Of a stretch of 64,000 bases of DNA, positions 53,998 through 64,000 are shown piece after piece. The stretch's first letter is position 1. Each line of letters starts with the position of its first letter. The notes under the pieces are model-generated. The model saw nothing but the letters and a program-made list of their open reading frames with translations, was not told the origin of the DNA and made no database searches. This DNA is from Deinococcus radiopugnans ATCC 19172 (GTDB lineage Bacteria; Deinococcota; Deinococci; Deinococcales; Deinococcaceae), in contig NZ_VDMO01000015.1 of assembly GCF_006335125.1 (NCBI RefSeq), positions 1 to 64,000 on the forward strand, written 5' to 3'. Position numbers and translations under genes: made by a program.

Positions 53998-54885
53998 ATG
54001 TCCTGGAAACACGTTTCGCTGCTGGCGCTGGCCCTGTCGGGTGGCTCTGTCCTGGCCCAGACCACGCCGTCCAAACCCGCCGCGCCCAAGTCCATCTCGC
54101 CGGAGCGTGAGTTCCTGGAGCGCTTGGCGACGCCTTTTTACGCCCCAGGCTCCACCACTGCCCAGGTGCTGGTGGGCAAAGCTCCGGCTGATCTGGGCTT
54201 TGCCCTGCCCGCAGGCAGCCGCGTGATCGGGAGCGTCACCACGCAGAGCAAAGACCCCAGTTTTCCGGCGGGCGCAACGGTGTATTTCGACACCGTGCAG
54301 ACGCCAGCGCAGGTGGAGGCCTACTTTGCCAGGGCCTTGCCGGGTGCGGGTTGGAAGGTCTTTCCCAGAGAGGGCAATGATCTGTCCGGCGAGGGCGGCT
54401 TTCAGCCCACGGCCGTAGCGGGCGGGGGCTTTTACTATCGCCAGGCTCCAGATCAGACGCTCGGTGTGACGGCGCAGCGGGTGGGCCAGACCACCCAGGT
54501 CAGGCTGAGCGTGGAGCGCGCCTCCAACCTCAAGCAGATGCTCAGCTATGCCAGACCGGGCGGGCCTGTGTCTCCCAGTCTGCCCCGGCTCCAGGCCCCG
54601 GCAGATGCGACGGTTTCCCCGCGTGGGGGCGGCGGAAACGGCAACAACATCACGCAGTACGCGGGAATAGAAAGTCGGCTGGGCCGGGCCGCCCTGTACG
54701 ACTTCTACGCCGCCCAGCTCAGGAACGCCGGGTGGAAACTGAGCAACCGCGCCGAGACGGGCCAGTTGATCTCGACGCTTTGGACATTCACGGATGACGG
54801 CGAGACGCGGGTGGGCCTCTTTCTGCTGAACGAGGTGGGGACGGGGCAGTACCGCGCGACGCTGGCGACGCAGGGGTTGGAGTAG
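53998..54885 (+). CDS. Secreted protein of unknown function
   Basis: 295 residues. Signal peptide residues 1-20 (WKHVSLLALALSGGSVLAQ), then two related alpha/beta stretches. Each contains a sequence of the type VEAYFARALPGAGWK and LYDFYAAQLRNAGWKLS, suggesting a tandem repeat domain with a conserved GWK. A Gly/Asn-rich linker (about 210-220) separates them. No family was recognised. The ATG at 53998 has no Shine-Dalgarno. Confidence 0.65.
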   Translation: MSWKHVSLLALALSGGSVLAQTTPSKPAAPKSISPEREFLERLATPFYAPGSTTAQVLVGKAPADLGFALPAGSRVIGSVTTQSKDPSFPAGATVYFDTVQTPAQVEAYFARALPGAGWKVFPREGNDLSGEGGFQPTAVAGGGFYYRQAPDQTLGVTAQRVGQTTQVRLSVERASNLKQMLSYARPGGPVSPSLPRLQAPADATVSPRGGGGNGNNITQYAGIESRLGRAALYDFYAAQLRNAGWKLSNRAETGQLISTLWTFTDDGETRVGLFLLNEVGTGQYRATLATQGLE

Positions 54886-54895
54886 TGCCGCTCGC

Positions 54896-54901
54896 TAGAG
54901 T
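54896..54901 (+). promoter_or_regulatory. Leaderless -10 for the P-loop kinase-like gene
   Basis: TAGAGT, 6 nt before the ATG at 54908. Confidence 0.5.
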
Positions 54902-54907
54902 TTGGCC

Positions 54908-55375
54908 ATGAAGATTCTCGTCACCGGCATGTCCGGCACCGGCAAATCCAGCGTCTTGCAAGAGCTGGCCCGCCGGGGCCACCGCACCGTGGACACCGAC
55001 TCGGACGAATGGTGCGAGTGGGTGACGGACGCGCGGGGAGAGCCGGACTGGGTGTGGCGCGAGGATCGCATCGATGAATTGCTGGCAGGCCACATGGACG
55101 GCACGCTGTTCGTGGCGGGCTGCAAATCCAGTCAGGGGCGGTTCTCCTCACAGTTCGACGCCGTGGCGTTGCTCAGCGCCCCCGCCGCCGTCCTGCTGGA
55201 GCGGATGGCCGCCCGCACGAACAATCCGTATGGGAAATCGCCACAGGAGAGAGCGCTGGTGCTGGAGCATCTGGCAACCGTGGAGCCGCTGCTGCGGGCG
55301 ACGGCCACGCTAGAAATCGACACCACGCAGCCGCTGTCGGTGGTGGCGGATCGGCTGGAAGCGCTGGCCGGTTGA
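54908..55375 (+). CDS. P-loop kinase-like protein
   Basis: 156-residue shikimate/adenylate kinase-type P-loop protein: Walker A GMSGTGKSSV near the N terminus, then VDTDSDEWCEW and FVAGCKSSQGRF, where a substrate Asp and a lid Arg might be. Substrate unknown. The ATG at 54908 was preferred to the TTG at 54902 because TAGAGT lies 6 nt before it. Confidence 0.8.
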   Translation: MKILVTGMSGTGKSSVLQELARRGHRTVDTDSDEWCEWVTDARGEPDWVWREDRIDELLAGHMDGTLFVAGCKSSQGRFSSQFDAVALLSAPAAVLLERMAARTNNPYGKSPQERALVLEHLATVEPLLRATATLEIDTTQPLSVVADRLEALAG

Positions 55376-55391
55376 GCTGCTGGCCCACCCC

Positions 55392-56861
<1,470 letters not shown>

Positions 56862-56865
56862 GGGC

Positions 56866-57561
56866 CTACCTCCTGGCTTTTTTCACAGCGTCGGCGAAGG
56901 TGGGGTAGACGTTGTTCAGGTCATACGCGCCCGCCATCAGCACCCGCGCGTCGTCGCCCGCCTTGCCCAGCGCCTTCACGAAGCCGTCGCGGATCGAGTT
57001 GCCGTTCTTGTCCTTCTCCGGGCTGAGGCCCGCGAAGAACAGTTGCCGGGTGTCCTTGCTGCCCAGCAGCTTGCCGAACACGGTGGGCAGGTTGCTGCGC
57101 CCCGGATCGTCCAGCAACGCGCCGTCGCTGAACAGCACCACCACGCTGCCCACGCCCCTGGTGCGCTCCAGCAGGGCATTGGCCTTGCTCAGCCCGGCAG
57201 TAATGGCGCTGCCCCGCCCGGTACACGGCTGCGTCAATGCGCCCGTGTAGCGCAGGATGTCGGCCTTGCCCATCCGCGCGCCGTTCTTGGACATGAATTT
57301 GAAGTCGGCCACCGTCTGCACGCCCTCGCAGATACGCAGCAGGGTCAGCGTGTCGCCGGAACGCAATTGGTTAAGCATGATGCTCTGCGACAGCAATTTC
57401 GCCTGATCGGCGTACTTGTAGGCGGGATTTTTGCTGCTGCCGGTCATGTCGGCAGCGATCACGAAATGCAGCGGCGGCGTGCTGAGGCCCAGCACCGTTC
57501 CCGCACTCATGGGCGCGGGCGTCAGCAGGGGCAACAGGGACAGAAAGGGGAGGGGGGACAT
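56866..57561 (-). CDS. Secreted von Willebrand A-type protein
   Basis: 231 residues. A signal peptide is likely (PLPFLSLLPLLTPAPMSAG). The VWA-type core has FVIAADMTGSSKNP (a DxTGSS variant of the metal-ion-dependent adhesion DxSxS), VVVLFSDGALLDDPG as the downstream Asp, and a conserved TGRGSA. It is the first gene of the pair with the membrane protein, and probably adjacent in function to it. Confidence 0.75.
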   Translation of the reverse strand: MSPLPFLSLLPLLTPAPMSAGTVLGLSTPPLHFVIAADMTGSSKNPAYKYADQAKLLSQSIMLNQLRSGDTLTLLRICEGVQTVADFKFMSKNGARMGKADILRYTGALTQPCTGRGSAITAGLSKANALLERTRGVGSVVVLFSDGALLDDPGRSNLPTVFGKLLGSKDTRQLFFAGLSPEKDKNGNSIRDGFVKALGKAGDDARVLMAGAYDLNNVYPTFADAVKKARR

Positions 57562-57648
57562 GGGAGGCTCCTTCGGAGGGGTCTGAGGGTTGGAATGGTT
57601 TTGCTTCTCTAGCGGGAAAGGGGGAGTGCAGCAGCGACTCTCAGGCCT

Positions 57649-59772
57649 TCAACTGGGCGGCACCGGATTTCTGGGATTCAGCCCCGGAATCGGCACCGCC
57701 ACGCCGCCCACGCGCGTCATCCCAGGCGGAACTTCCAGGTTTCTGATGTCGTGCGGCAGGTCACGCAGCAGGGCGATCTCGCGGCAGGCCGCCTGATCGC
57801 GGTACAGGTTGACCGGCACGCTCTGGCGGCCATCGGGGTCACCGATCCACACGGCCATTGCGTACTGCGGGGTCACGCCCGCGCACCACGTGTCGTTGAC
57901 GTCGTCGGTGGTGCCGGACTTAGCGCCCAGCGGCATGGCCTTGCCGCTCAGTCGCTGGAACAGGGTGGGGCGCAGGAACTGGACGTGCCCGGCAGAGTCG
58001 TTCACCGCGCCGGTCAGCATGTCGAAGGTCTCGTAGGCCACCACCGGATCCCACAGCGGCTGGCACTCGCGGCGGCGCAGGGGCAGCGGTTTGTCGCCCA
58101 CGCCGTAGACCTCGGCCAGCAGGTGCGGCGGGCACAGCGTTCCCCCGTTGGCGAAGCTGCCGTAGGCCGCCGCCACCGTCAGCGGCGAGGCCCGGTACGT
58201 GCCCAGCGCGGGGCTGGAGCGGTTGGCGCTGTCCTCGTTGTAGTTCACGCCTTCCAGCACTTTTCTGAGCGCCGCCTCGCGCCCGGTGCCCACCTGCACG
58301 GCCACGGTGTTCAGGCTGCGGGCGTTGGCCTCGCGCACGGTGACGGCGCGGCCCAGGAAGGTGCCGGAATTGTTGCGGATGGCCTGCGAGCCGTAGCGGG
58401 TGGCGGTGTCCGTGAAGGTGCTGAACTGGGTGAGATCCCCGTCCCCAGTGCCGAACGCGGTGGCGTAGAGCAGGGGCTTGACGGTGCTGGCGACGGGGCG
58501 CTGGGCGTAGGCCGCCCACTGCCGCCCGGCGTCGCTGCTGGGGTTGCCGCCGGTGCTGCTCGCCAGCGCGATGATGCCGCCGCCGCGCACGTCCACCACC
58601 GCCGCACCCTCGGCAATGCCAGGGGGGCGGGGGCCAGTCGCCCCCTCGCCGTTGACGCGCCGCGACAGTTCGGCCTGCGCCCGCGCGTCAATGGTCAGCA
58701 CCACGCGCCCCACTTTGCTGGGATTCAGGCCTGCCGCCCGCAATTCGCGCCTCACCAGTTCCTGCATGGCCCACACCGGTTCTGGATCGTTGCGGTAATC
58801 GGGATTGCGCGCGGCACTCACGATCCGCAAGTCGCCGCCACTTCCGGCATATTCGGTGCGCCACAGCCGGGGCTGCAAAGGAACGGAGGCCGCCGCCAGA
58901 TAGTCGTTCTCGGAAATCAGGCCGTGCGAGCGCAGGATTCGCAGGGTCAGCAGTTGCTGGCTTCTCATCCAGCGAAAGCGCGCGGTGGCCGTCTCGGGCG
59001 GGGTGTCCGCTGCCACCAGATAGCGTCCCGGCGCGGGCAGCAGGCCCACCAGAAAGGCACTCTGGGCCAGACTCAGGTCTGCCGGATCGACGCCGAACAC
59101 CGCCCGCGCCGCGTCGTACACGCCCTTGCGCTGGCCGATGCCGATCCACGGCAGGCTGTTGACGCTCATCGCCAGCACCTCGGGCCGCCCGTAACGCAGC
59201 GTGACCAGGGGGGCCAGCACGAACTCGGTGGCCTTGCGGGCCATCACCAGCCCCAGCCCGCGCCGATCCGTGTCGTAGTCGAAATGCCCGGCCAGCACGT
59301 TGTTCTTCAGCAGTTGCATGGTCAGCGTGCTGCCGCCCGCACCGCTGAGGAGGGCGCGCGGCAGGCGGCCCAGATCTATCCCGGAGTGCGAGAAGAAGCG
59401 CACGTCCTCCTTGGCGACGTAGGCCAGCAAGAACGCCTGCGACACGCCGGTCAGCGGCACGCTCAGCGACTCGCGGCACGGCACGGCGTTGGTGGTCTGG
59501 CCCTCGCGGCAGTGGTCAATCACGCCCAGCGGCTGCCCCCGGCGATCCTGCACCTCGATGGGCCGCAGCTCCGAGCGCAGGTTCCACACGCGCGCAAAGG
59601 CCCCGGTGCTCCACGCGCCCGCCACGCCCAGCCCCATGGTGCCCAGCGTCAGGACACCCACGCCGGCCAGCCCCGCCCGCACGATGCGCCGCAGCGTCCA
59701 GCGCGACTTTGGACGGCGCACAAACGGCGTGCGCGGCCAGGGGTTGCGCCAGAAATTCAGCCTCTGCTTCAC
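57649..59772 (-). CDS. Class A penicillin-binding protein (bifunctional)
   Basis: 707 residues. A short cytoplasmic tail and one membrane helix (about 27-50) lead to a GT51 transglycosylase (VAKEDVRFFSHSGIDLGRLPRALLSGAGGSTLTMQLLKN) and a transpeptidase with SxxK (STVK in ASTVKPLL), SxN (SLN) and KSGT (GAKSGTTDDV). It polymerises and crosslinks peptidoglycan. The GTG at 59772 has GAGG upstream. The upstream small membrane protein is 11 nt away. Confidence 0.9.
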   Translation of the reverse strand: MKQRLNFWRNPWPRTPFVRRPKSRWTLRRIVRAGLAGVGVLTLGTMGLGVAGAWSTGAFARVWNLRSELRPIEVQDRRGQPLGVIDHCREGQTTNAVPCRESLSVPLTGVSQAFLLAYVAKEDVRFFSHSGIDLGRLPRALLSGAGGSTLTMQLLKNNVLAGHFDYDTDRRGLGLVMARKATEFVLAPLVTLRYGRPEVLAMSVNSLPWIGIGQRKGVYDAARAVFGVDPADLSLAQSAFLVGLLPAPGRYLVAADTPPETATARFRWMRSQQLLTLRILRSHGLISENDYLAAASVPLQPRLWRTEYAGSGGDLRIVSAARNPDYRNDPEPVWAMQELVRRELRAAGLNPSKVGRVVLTIDARAQAELSRRVNGEGATGPRPPGIAEGAAVVDVRGGGIIALASSTGGNPSSDAGRQWAAYAQRPVASTVKPLLYATAFGTGDGDLTQFSTFTDTATRYGSQAIRNNSGTFLGRAVTVREANARSLNTVAVQVGTGREAALRKVLEGVNYNEDSANRSSPALGTYRASPLTVAAAYGSFANGGTLCPPHLLAEVYGVGDKPLPLRRRECQPLWDPVVAYETFDMLTGAVNDSAGHVQFLRPTLFQRLSGKAMPLGAKSGTTDDVNDTWCAGVTPQYAMAVWIGDPDGRQSVPVNLYRDQAACREIALLRDLPHDIRNLEVPPGMTRVGGVAVPIPGLNPRNPVPPS

Positions 59773-59783
59773 CTGCCCGCGCC

Positions 59784-60068
59784 TCAACGGGCCACGTCGG
59801 TCACGCCCGCCGCCGCCGAGCGGAACTGCCAGTCGCGCGCCACGCTGTTCCACAGTCCCGACGCGCCCACCAGAATCACCAGCGCTGTGCCCAGCACCGC
59901 CAAGCCGGTGACCGCCCCGGCCCAGCTCATGGCCGGACGGGGGCCACGCACGCGGCGGGGTCTGGGGCCTTTCTTTTGCTCTGGCCGCGCCGTCTCGCGC
60001 GCCGCCTGCGGCAGGCCCACCGACGGCAGGCCGGAGGAGTAGGGCCGGGGTTTGCGGACAAAACTCAC
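59784..60068 (-). CDS. Small single-pass membrane protein before the PBP gene
   Basis: 94 residues from the GTG at 60068. The N-terminal half is Arg/Lys/Pro-rich, then one hydrophobic helix (AGAVTGLAVLGTALVILVGASGLW) and a short polar tail. TATCCT lies 6 nt before the GTG; upstream in-frame starts (60092, 60182) lack support. The PBP gene follows 11 nt later, so it may be an accessory of the PBP. Confidence 0.55.
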   Translation of the reverse strand: MSFVRKPRPYSSGLPSVGLPQAARETARPEQKKGPRPRRVRGPRPAMSWAGAVTGLAVLGTALVILVGASGLWNSVARDWQFRSAAAGVTDVAR

Positions 60069-60074
60069 CAGGAA

Positions 60075-60080
60075 AGGATA
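60075..60080 (-). promoter_or_regulatory. Leaderless -10 for the small membrane protein
   Basis: TATCCT on the minus strand, 6 nt before the GTG at 60068. Confidence 0.5.
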
Positions 60081-60141
60081 GGGGGGGTGCATGAGCGCTG
60101 CATCACACCAAAGGGTGACTAAATCGGGGTTAAAGCGGCTT

Positions 60142-60276
60142 ATACGGATTCCGTCTGTTTCGTTTACAAATCGGGACAGCACCGATTTGCAAACTCCACG
60201 CCCGGAACCCGCTTTTCTCCTGCTCGCTTCGCTCGGATTTTCATCGTTCTTGCAAACGATTCAATCGGAGTCCGTA
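60142..60276. repeat. Structured repeat, copy 2 (SNR-like)
   Basis: 135 bp, the most diverged copy. Stem 1 pairs 60162-60174 (GTTTACAAATCGG) with 60182-60194 (CCGATTTGCAAAC) at 12 of 13, and stem 2 pairs ATCGTT (60243-60248) with AACGAT (60255-60260). Both stems differ from copies 1 and 3, with compensating changes. It lies in a divergent promoter region. Confidence 0.85.
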
Positions 60277-60306
60277 TTATACGGGCACGCCGGTTGCGCC
60301 TGGGCC

Positions 60307-60312
60307 TACACT
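60307..60312 (+). promoter_or_regulatory. Leaderless -10 for the aminotransferase homologue
   Basis: TACACT, 7 nt before the ATG at 60320. Confidence 0.5.
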
Positions 60313-60319
60313 CTGGGGC

Positions 60320-61522
60320 ATGACCACTGCGACACCGGCCCTGGCCCCCCGTCTCCGTGAACAGTTTCCCCCGCTCTCGTCGGGCCGCGCCTACTTGGAC
60401 AACGCGGCGGGCGGGCTGCTGCCCCTGCGCGCCATCGAGGCGATCACCGCGCACCTGATGCGCTACGGCGCGACGAACGCCATGCCGGGGCACCAGCCGG
60501 GGGCCGACATCCTGGCCCTCAAGCAGCGTGCCCGCGCGGCCACCGCCCTGTTTCTGAACGCCCAGCCGGAAGACGTGGCGCTGGCGCAGAGTGCCACCGC
60601 GCTGGCCTTCCGCCTGTCCGCCGCCTTTTCCCGGTTGTGGGGGCCGGGCGACGAGGTGATCGTGTCGGGCCTGGAACACGAGGCCAACGCCAGCCCCTGG
60701 CGCGAGCTGGAGCGCGTGGGCGTGACCGTGAAGGTCTGGCACGCCCGAGCGCCGGAAATGCGCCTGCACGCCGACGATCTGGCCGCGCTGCTCTCGGACA
60801 GGACGCGGCTGGTGTCGGTCACGGCGGCCAGCAACGCGCTGGGCGTGACCGTGGACATTCCCGCCGTGACCGCCCAGGTGCGGGCGGCGGGGGCGTGGAG
60901 TGTGGTGGACGCCGTTCACGCCGCGCCGCACACCCTGCCGGACGTGGAGGCGTGGGGCGCGGACTTCGTGATGTTCAGCCCCTACAAGGTTTTCGGGCCA
61001 CACCTGGGGGCCATGTGGATCAGCCCCGAACACCGCCCGAATCTGCCGTGGCCCAAACTGAGTTTCGTGCCGGACGGCGACATCACGGGCATCGAGCACG
61101 GTACGCCGCAATTTGAGCTGCTGGCCGGCTGGCTGGGCACGCTGGACTACCTGCGCGAACTGGGTGGGGCGCCGGAACTGACGCGGGCCGCGCTGGTGGC
61201 CGCCTACGCCCGCATTGCCGAACTGGAAGGCCCGGTGGCTGAACGCCTGATCTCCGGGCTGGCTGCGATGGAGAACGTCACCCTGTACGGCCCACAGGAC
61301 ATGACGGGCCGGGTGGGCACGGCGGCGTTCCGCGTGCAGGGCGAGACGCCGGCCCAGACCGCCGCCCGCCTGACCGCCGCCGGGGTGGACGCGGGAGCCG
61401 GCCACTTCTACGCCGTGCAGCCCCTGACTGATCTGGGCCTGTACCCCGAAGGCATCGTGCGCGTCAGCATCGCGCACTACACGAGCATGGAGGATGTGGA
61501 GCGGTTGCTGGCCGGGATTTAG
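60320..61522 (+). CDS. Cysteine desulfurase-like class V aminotransferase homologue
   Basis: 400 residues. The PLP fold shows YLDNAAGGLLP, GLEHEANASPW, VDAVHAAPH, and K223 in FSPYKVFGPHLG as the Schiff-base lysine. In cysteine desulfurases a loop RxGxxC carries the catalytic Cys; the matching region here, AGAGHFYAVQPL, has Phe/Tyr and no Cys. So it is not likely to be a desulfurase, but may be a related lyase or isomerase. Confidence 0.88.
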   Translation: MTTATPALAPRLREQFPPLSSGRAYLDNAAGGLLPLRAIEAITAHLMRYGATNAMPGHQPGADILALKQRARAATALFLNAQPEDVALAQSATALAFRLSAAFSRLWGPGDEVIVSGLEHEANASPWRELERVGVTVKVWHARAPEMRLHADDLAALLSDRTRLVSVTAASNALGVTVDIPAVTAQVRAAGAWSVVDAVHAAPHTLPDVEAWGADFVMFSPYKVFGPHLGAMWISPEHRPNLPWPKLSFVPDGDITGIEHGTPQFELLAGWLGTLDYLRELGGAPELTRAALVAAYARIAELEGPVAERLISGLAAMENVTLYGPQDMTGRVGTAAFRVQGETPAQTAARLTAAGVDAGAGHFYAVQPLTDLGLYPEGIVRVSIAHYTSMEDVERLLAGI

Positions 61523-61593
61523 GTCAGGACGCGGGGCGCAGTGCGCGGGAACAGCCTTTCCTGCGTACCGCGCACTGCTTCCTGCGTCCTCCC

Positions 61594-62397
61594 CTACAGC
61601 ACCCCGTTCAACCCGTCCCTGAATCCCCGCGCCGCCTCCACACTCGCTGCCACGCTCAGCCCGTCGGCGTACTGCACACCCCGGCTGGCGCTGGCAATTG
61701 CGCCCGTACCGTCCGCGTGGAACGCGCCCTTGAGGTCTGAGGCGGCTCCGCCCTGAGCGCCCAGGCCGGGCAGCAGCAGCAGCGCACGTGGCATCAGCGC
61801 CCGGAAGGTGGCGAGGTCTGCGGGGTGCGTCGCCCCCACCACCGCGCCCACCGCGCCGTACTCGCCCTCGGGGGTTCCGGCGTTCAGGCGGTTGATCTCC
61901 ACCGCCACCCGCTCGCTGACGCCGCTGCCCTGCAAGTCGGCCTGGCCGGGGTTGCTGGTCTTGACCAGCACAAACACCGCGCCGCCGTTCTCGCGCGCGG
62001 TGTCCACGAAGGGGGTCAGCGTTTCGAAGCCCAGAAACGGGTTGACCGTCAGCGCCGCGCCCGCGTGCCGCCCGCTCAGCCATGCCCGCGCGTAGGCCTC
62101 CGCCGTGCTGCCGATGTCGCCGCGCTTGGCGTCCAGCAGCACCGGCAGGCCCAGCGTGCGGGCGGCGGCGCAGACCTCTTCCAGAATGCCGAAGCCTTCC
62201 AGGCCCAGCGCCTCGTAAAAGGCCAGTTGCGGCTTGACGCACGCGGCGTAGGGCGCGCACGCCTCCAGCACCTCCAGCGTGTGGCTTTTCAGGTGTGCCG
62301 TGTCGCGGTAGGCGTCCCGGCGCGGATCGAGGCCCACGCACAGGCGGGTGTTCAGGCGAAGGGTGCGCTCGGTGACGGCCTGGGCAAAGGTGAGCAT
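61594..62397 (-). CDS. pyrF: Orotidine 5'-phosphate decarboxylase
   Basis: 267 residues; last step of UMP synthesis. The catalytic DxKxxD set is in [16 protein letters not shown], with LCVGLDPR near the N terminus and [11 protein letters not shown] near the C terminus. The type is the longer bacterial class 2. TACCCT lies 7 nt before the ATG. It is separate from pyrRB. Confidence 0.94.
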   Translation of the reverse strand: MLTFAQAVTERTLRLNTRLCVGLDPRRDAYRDTAHLKSHTLEVLEACAPYAACVKPQLAFYEALGLEGFGILEEVCAAARTLGLPVLLDAKRGDIGSTAEAYARAWLSGRHAGAALTVNPFLGFETLTPFVDTARENGGAVFVLVKTSNPGQADLQGSGVSERVAVEINRLNAGTPEGEYGAVGAVVGATHPADLATFRALMPRALLLLPGLGAQGGAASDLKGAFHADGTGAIASASRGVQYADGLSVAASVEAARGFRDGLNGVL

Positions 62398-62404
62398 CGT
62401 GGCG

Positions 62405-62410
62405 AGGGTA
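62405..62410 (-). promoter_or_regulatory. Leaderless -10 for pyrF
   Basis: TACCCT on the minus strand, 7 nt before the ATG at 62397. Confidence 0.5.
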
Positions 62411-62491
62411 ACACTTGCAGGGATGGCCGAGGGTTCATTTCCCGCCCAGGCATGTTTCCATCCGCCATCTCCCATCAACATTTCCCCTTTT

Positions 62492-62627
62492 ATACGGATT
62501 CCGTTTGTTTCGTGTAGAAATCGGAGCTGTCCCGATTTCTACACTCCACGTCCGGAACCCGTTTTTCTCCTGCTCGCTTCGCTCGGATTTCCACGTGTCT
62601 TCAACACCTTTCAATCGGAGTCCGTAT
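62492..62627. repeat. Structured repeat, copy 3 (SNR-like), abutting a stop codon
   Basis: 136 bp. Stem 1 pairs 62512-62524 (GTGTAGAAATCGG) with 62532-62544 (CCGATTTCTACAC) perfectly, and stem 2 pairs GTGT/ACAC at 62595-62607. Its last base is the final A of the stop codon of the next minus-strand gene. Confidence 0.85.
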
Positions 62628-63343
62628 TACCCCATCATCTCCCGCGCCACCCGCACCAGTTCGGCGTTGTCGGCGGCCCCGTCGAAGTCGCCGGGCAGCA
62701 GCAGGGTGTCTTCTAGGCCAATGCGGGCGTCCAGCCCACGCCGCGCCGCCTCGCGCAGCAGGGGCCAGGCGCTCTCTCCCAGGCCGTGCAGCACGACTGG
62801 TTTGTCCAGGCCAGACGCCTCCAGCAGGCCGAACATCTCCTTCAACTCGGCCTTGTAGGTGCGGATCGGCTGATCGGGCATCTCGATCAGCACGCGCAGC
62901 ACCTCGTCGCGGCGCGGCCACGCCAGGAAGGCCCGCAGCGCGTCCGCCGTCCACAGGCCCGCCTCCACGCCGATGCCACGTTCCAGCAACGTTGAAGCCA
63001 GTTCGGGAGCCCCGTCCTCGTGCCAGTTCACCGAGACGAAATCGGGCAGCGCCGTCCAGGCACGCACGGCGGCCAGCCTCGCCCCAGCATCTGGCACGAT
63101 CCACCAGCCGCTGGACAGGCCCACCGGGACGCTGGGACATGCCGCGCGCACCGCCTCCAGCGCCCGCGCCACGTCGTCAGCGTCCAGACTCTCGGCCCCC
63201 GCCGCATTTCTGGGGTGGAAGTGCAGCGCGTCCGCGCCCGCCTCCACCGCCGCCCGCGCGGCCTGGGCGAGCTGCCCGGGCGTGACGGGAATGTTCGGAT
63301 GTTCGTCGGGGCTTCGGTTGCCGTTCAGGGCCGCTTTCAACAC
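62627..63343 (-). CDS. BKACE/DUF849 family protein (3-keto-5-aminohexanoate cleavage-like)
   Basis: 238 residues, shorter than the usual ~270-300. Zinc-type ligands HFH are at 41-43 ([12 protein letters not shown]), with NGNRSP near the start and [10 protein letters not shown] near the end, typical of the BKACE family, which condenses beta-keto acids with acetyl-CoA. Substrate is unknown. The GTG at 63343 follows TAGAGT. The stop meets repeat copy 3. Confidence 0.85.
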   Translation of the reverse strand: MLKAALNGNRSPDEHPNIPVTPGQLAQAARAAVEAGADALHFHPRNAAGAESLDADDVARALEAVRAACPSVPVGLSSGWWIVPDAGARLAAVRAWTALPDFVSVNWHEDGAPELASTLLERGIGVEAGLWTADALRAFLAWPRRDEVLRVLIEMPDQPIRTYKAELKEMFGLLEASGLDKPVVLHGLGESAWPLLREAARRGLDARIGLEDTLLLPGDFDGAADNAELVRVAREMMG

Positions 63344-63349
63344 GCCTGC

Positions 63350-63355
63350 ACTCTA
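63350..63355 (-). promoter_or_regulatory. Leaderless -10 for the BKACE-family gene
   Basis: TAGAGT on the minus strand, 6 nt before the GTG at 63343. Confidence 0.5.
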
Positions 63356-63363
63356 GAGCCTGC

Positions 63364-63369
63364 TAGCCT
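63364..63369 (+). promoter_or_regulatory. Leaderless -10 for the DUF1028 gene
   Basis: TAGCCT, 6 nt before the ATG at 63376. Confidence 0.5.
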
Positions 63370-63375
63370 CCAGGC

Positions 63376-64000
<625 letters not shown>

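Noticed and set aside
57751..60042. 763-codon plus-strand frame opposite the PBP gene
   Set aside because: Antisense of a clear class A PBP with intact motifs; the frame has no homology by eye.

Overview
The window is high-GC bacterial chromosome (roughly two thirds G+C) and looks like Deinococcus. The signs are the gene content (aminofutalosine menaquinone pathway, LptB next to a DUF3084 coiled-coil protein, a short RNase II of the Deinococcus type, alanine dehydrogenase beside an Lrp regulator) and start sites. At least 27 genes have a TANNNT -10 hexamer only 6-8 bases before the start codon and no Shine-Dalgarno, the leaderless arrangement known in this genus. Species cannot be named from the sequence alone. 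No tRNA, rRNA or CRISPR array was seen.

Layout. 1-7.8 kb: the edge of an IS630-type transposase, a secreted phosphatase, 5-formyl-THF cyclo-ligase, the hisF-hisIE pair, a single-domain response regulator, a DUF72 protein, a sugar-type solute-binding protein and a phosphatidylserine-decarboxylase homologue without its pyruvoyl serine. 7.9-13.8 kb: a nucleotidyltransferase-like protein, Hsp20, the pyrR-pyrB operon with a PyrR-type leader and a probable leader peptide, then hisD. 13.8-22.5 kb: deoB, lptB-DUF3084, cyclophilin, lrp/ald, DinB and an 8-oxoguanine-deaminase-like amidohydrolase.

22.5-28.1 kb is the most interesting stretch. It is an NAD-centred neighbourhood: nadR-pnuC, and an apparent operon of nicotinamide phosphoribosyltransferase, an AT-rich TIR-like protein and a possible winged-helix protein. 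The TIR-like gene starts 1 nt after the NAMPT stop and overlaps the third gene by 4 nt. A possible NAD consumer is thus wired to an NAD-making enzyme.

28.2-38.3 kb: a secreted protein, a crotonase, a probable 6S RNA with a near-consensus promoter and terminator, mqnA/mqnE, a DUF1684 protein, tldD-pmbA and a DUF3006/metallo-beta-lactamase pair. 38.3-48.7 kb: an RluA-type pseudouridine synthase with an altered catalytic motif, RqcH, a methyltransferase, a DsbA/FrnE-like protein, tandem GNAT, agmatine deiminase, threonine synthase, small secreted proteins and RNase II. 48.8-60.3 kb: a three-gene operon with Asn-Gly-Gly-Asn repeats, alaS, a P-loop kinase-like protein, and a VWA/membrane-protein/class A PBP cluster. 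60.3-64 kb: a class V aminotransferase homologue, pyrF, a BKACE-family protein and a DUF1028 protein cut by the window edge.

Three copies of a ~140 bp structured repeat lie at 51.1, 60.1 and 62.5 kb. Their hairpins show compensatory changes, and two copies abut stop codons. All calls come from reading the sequence; no database search was run.
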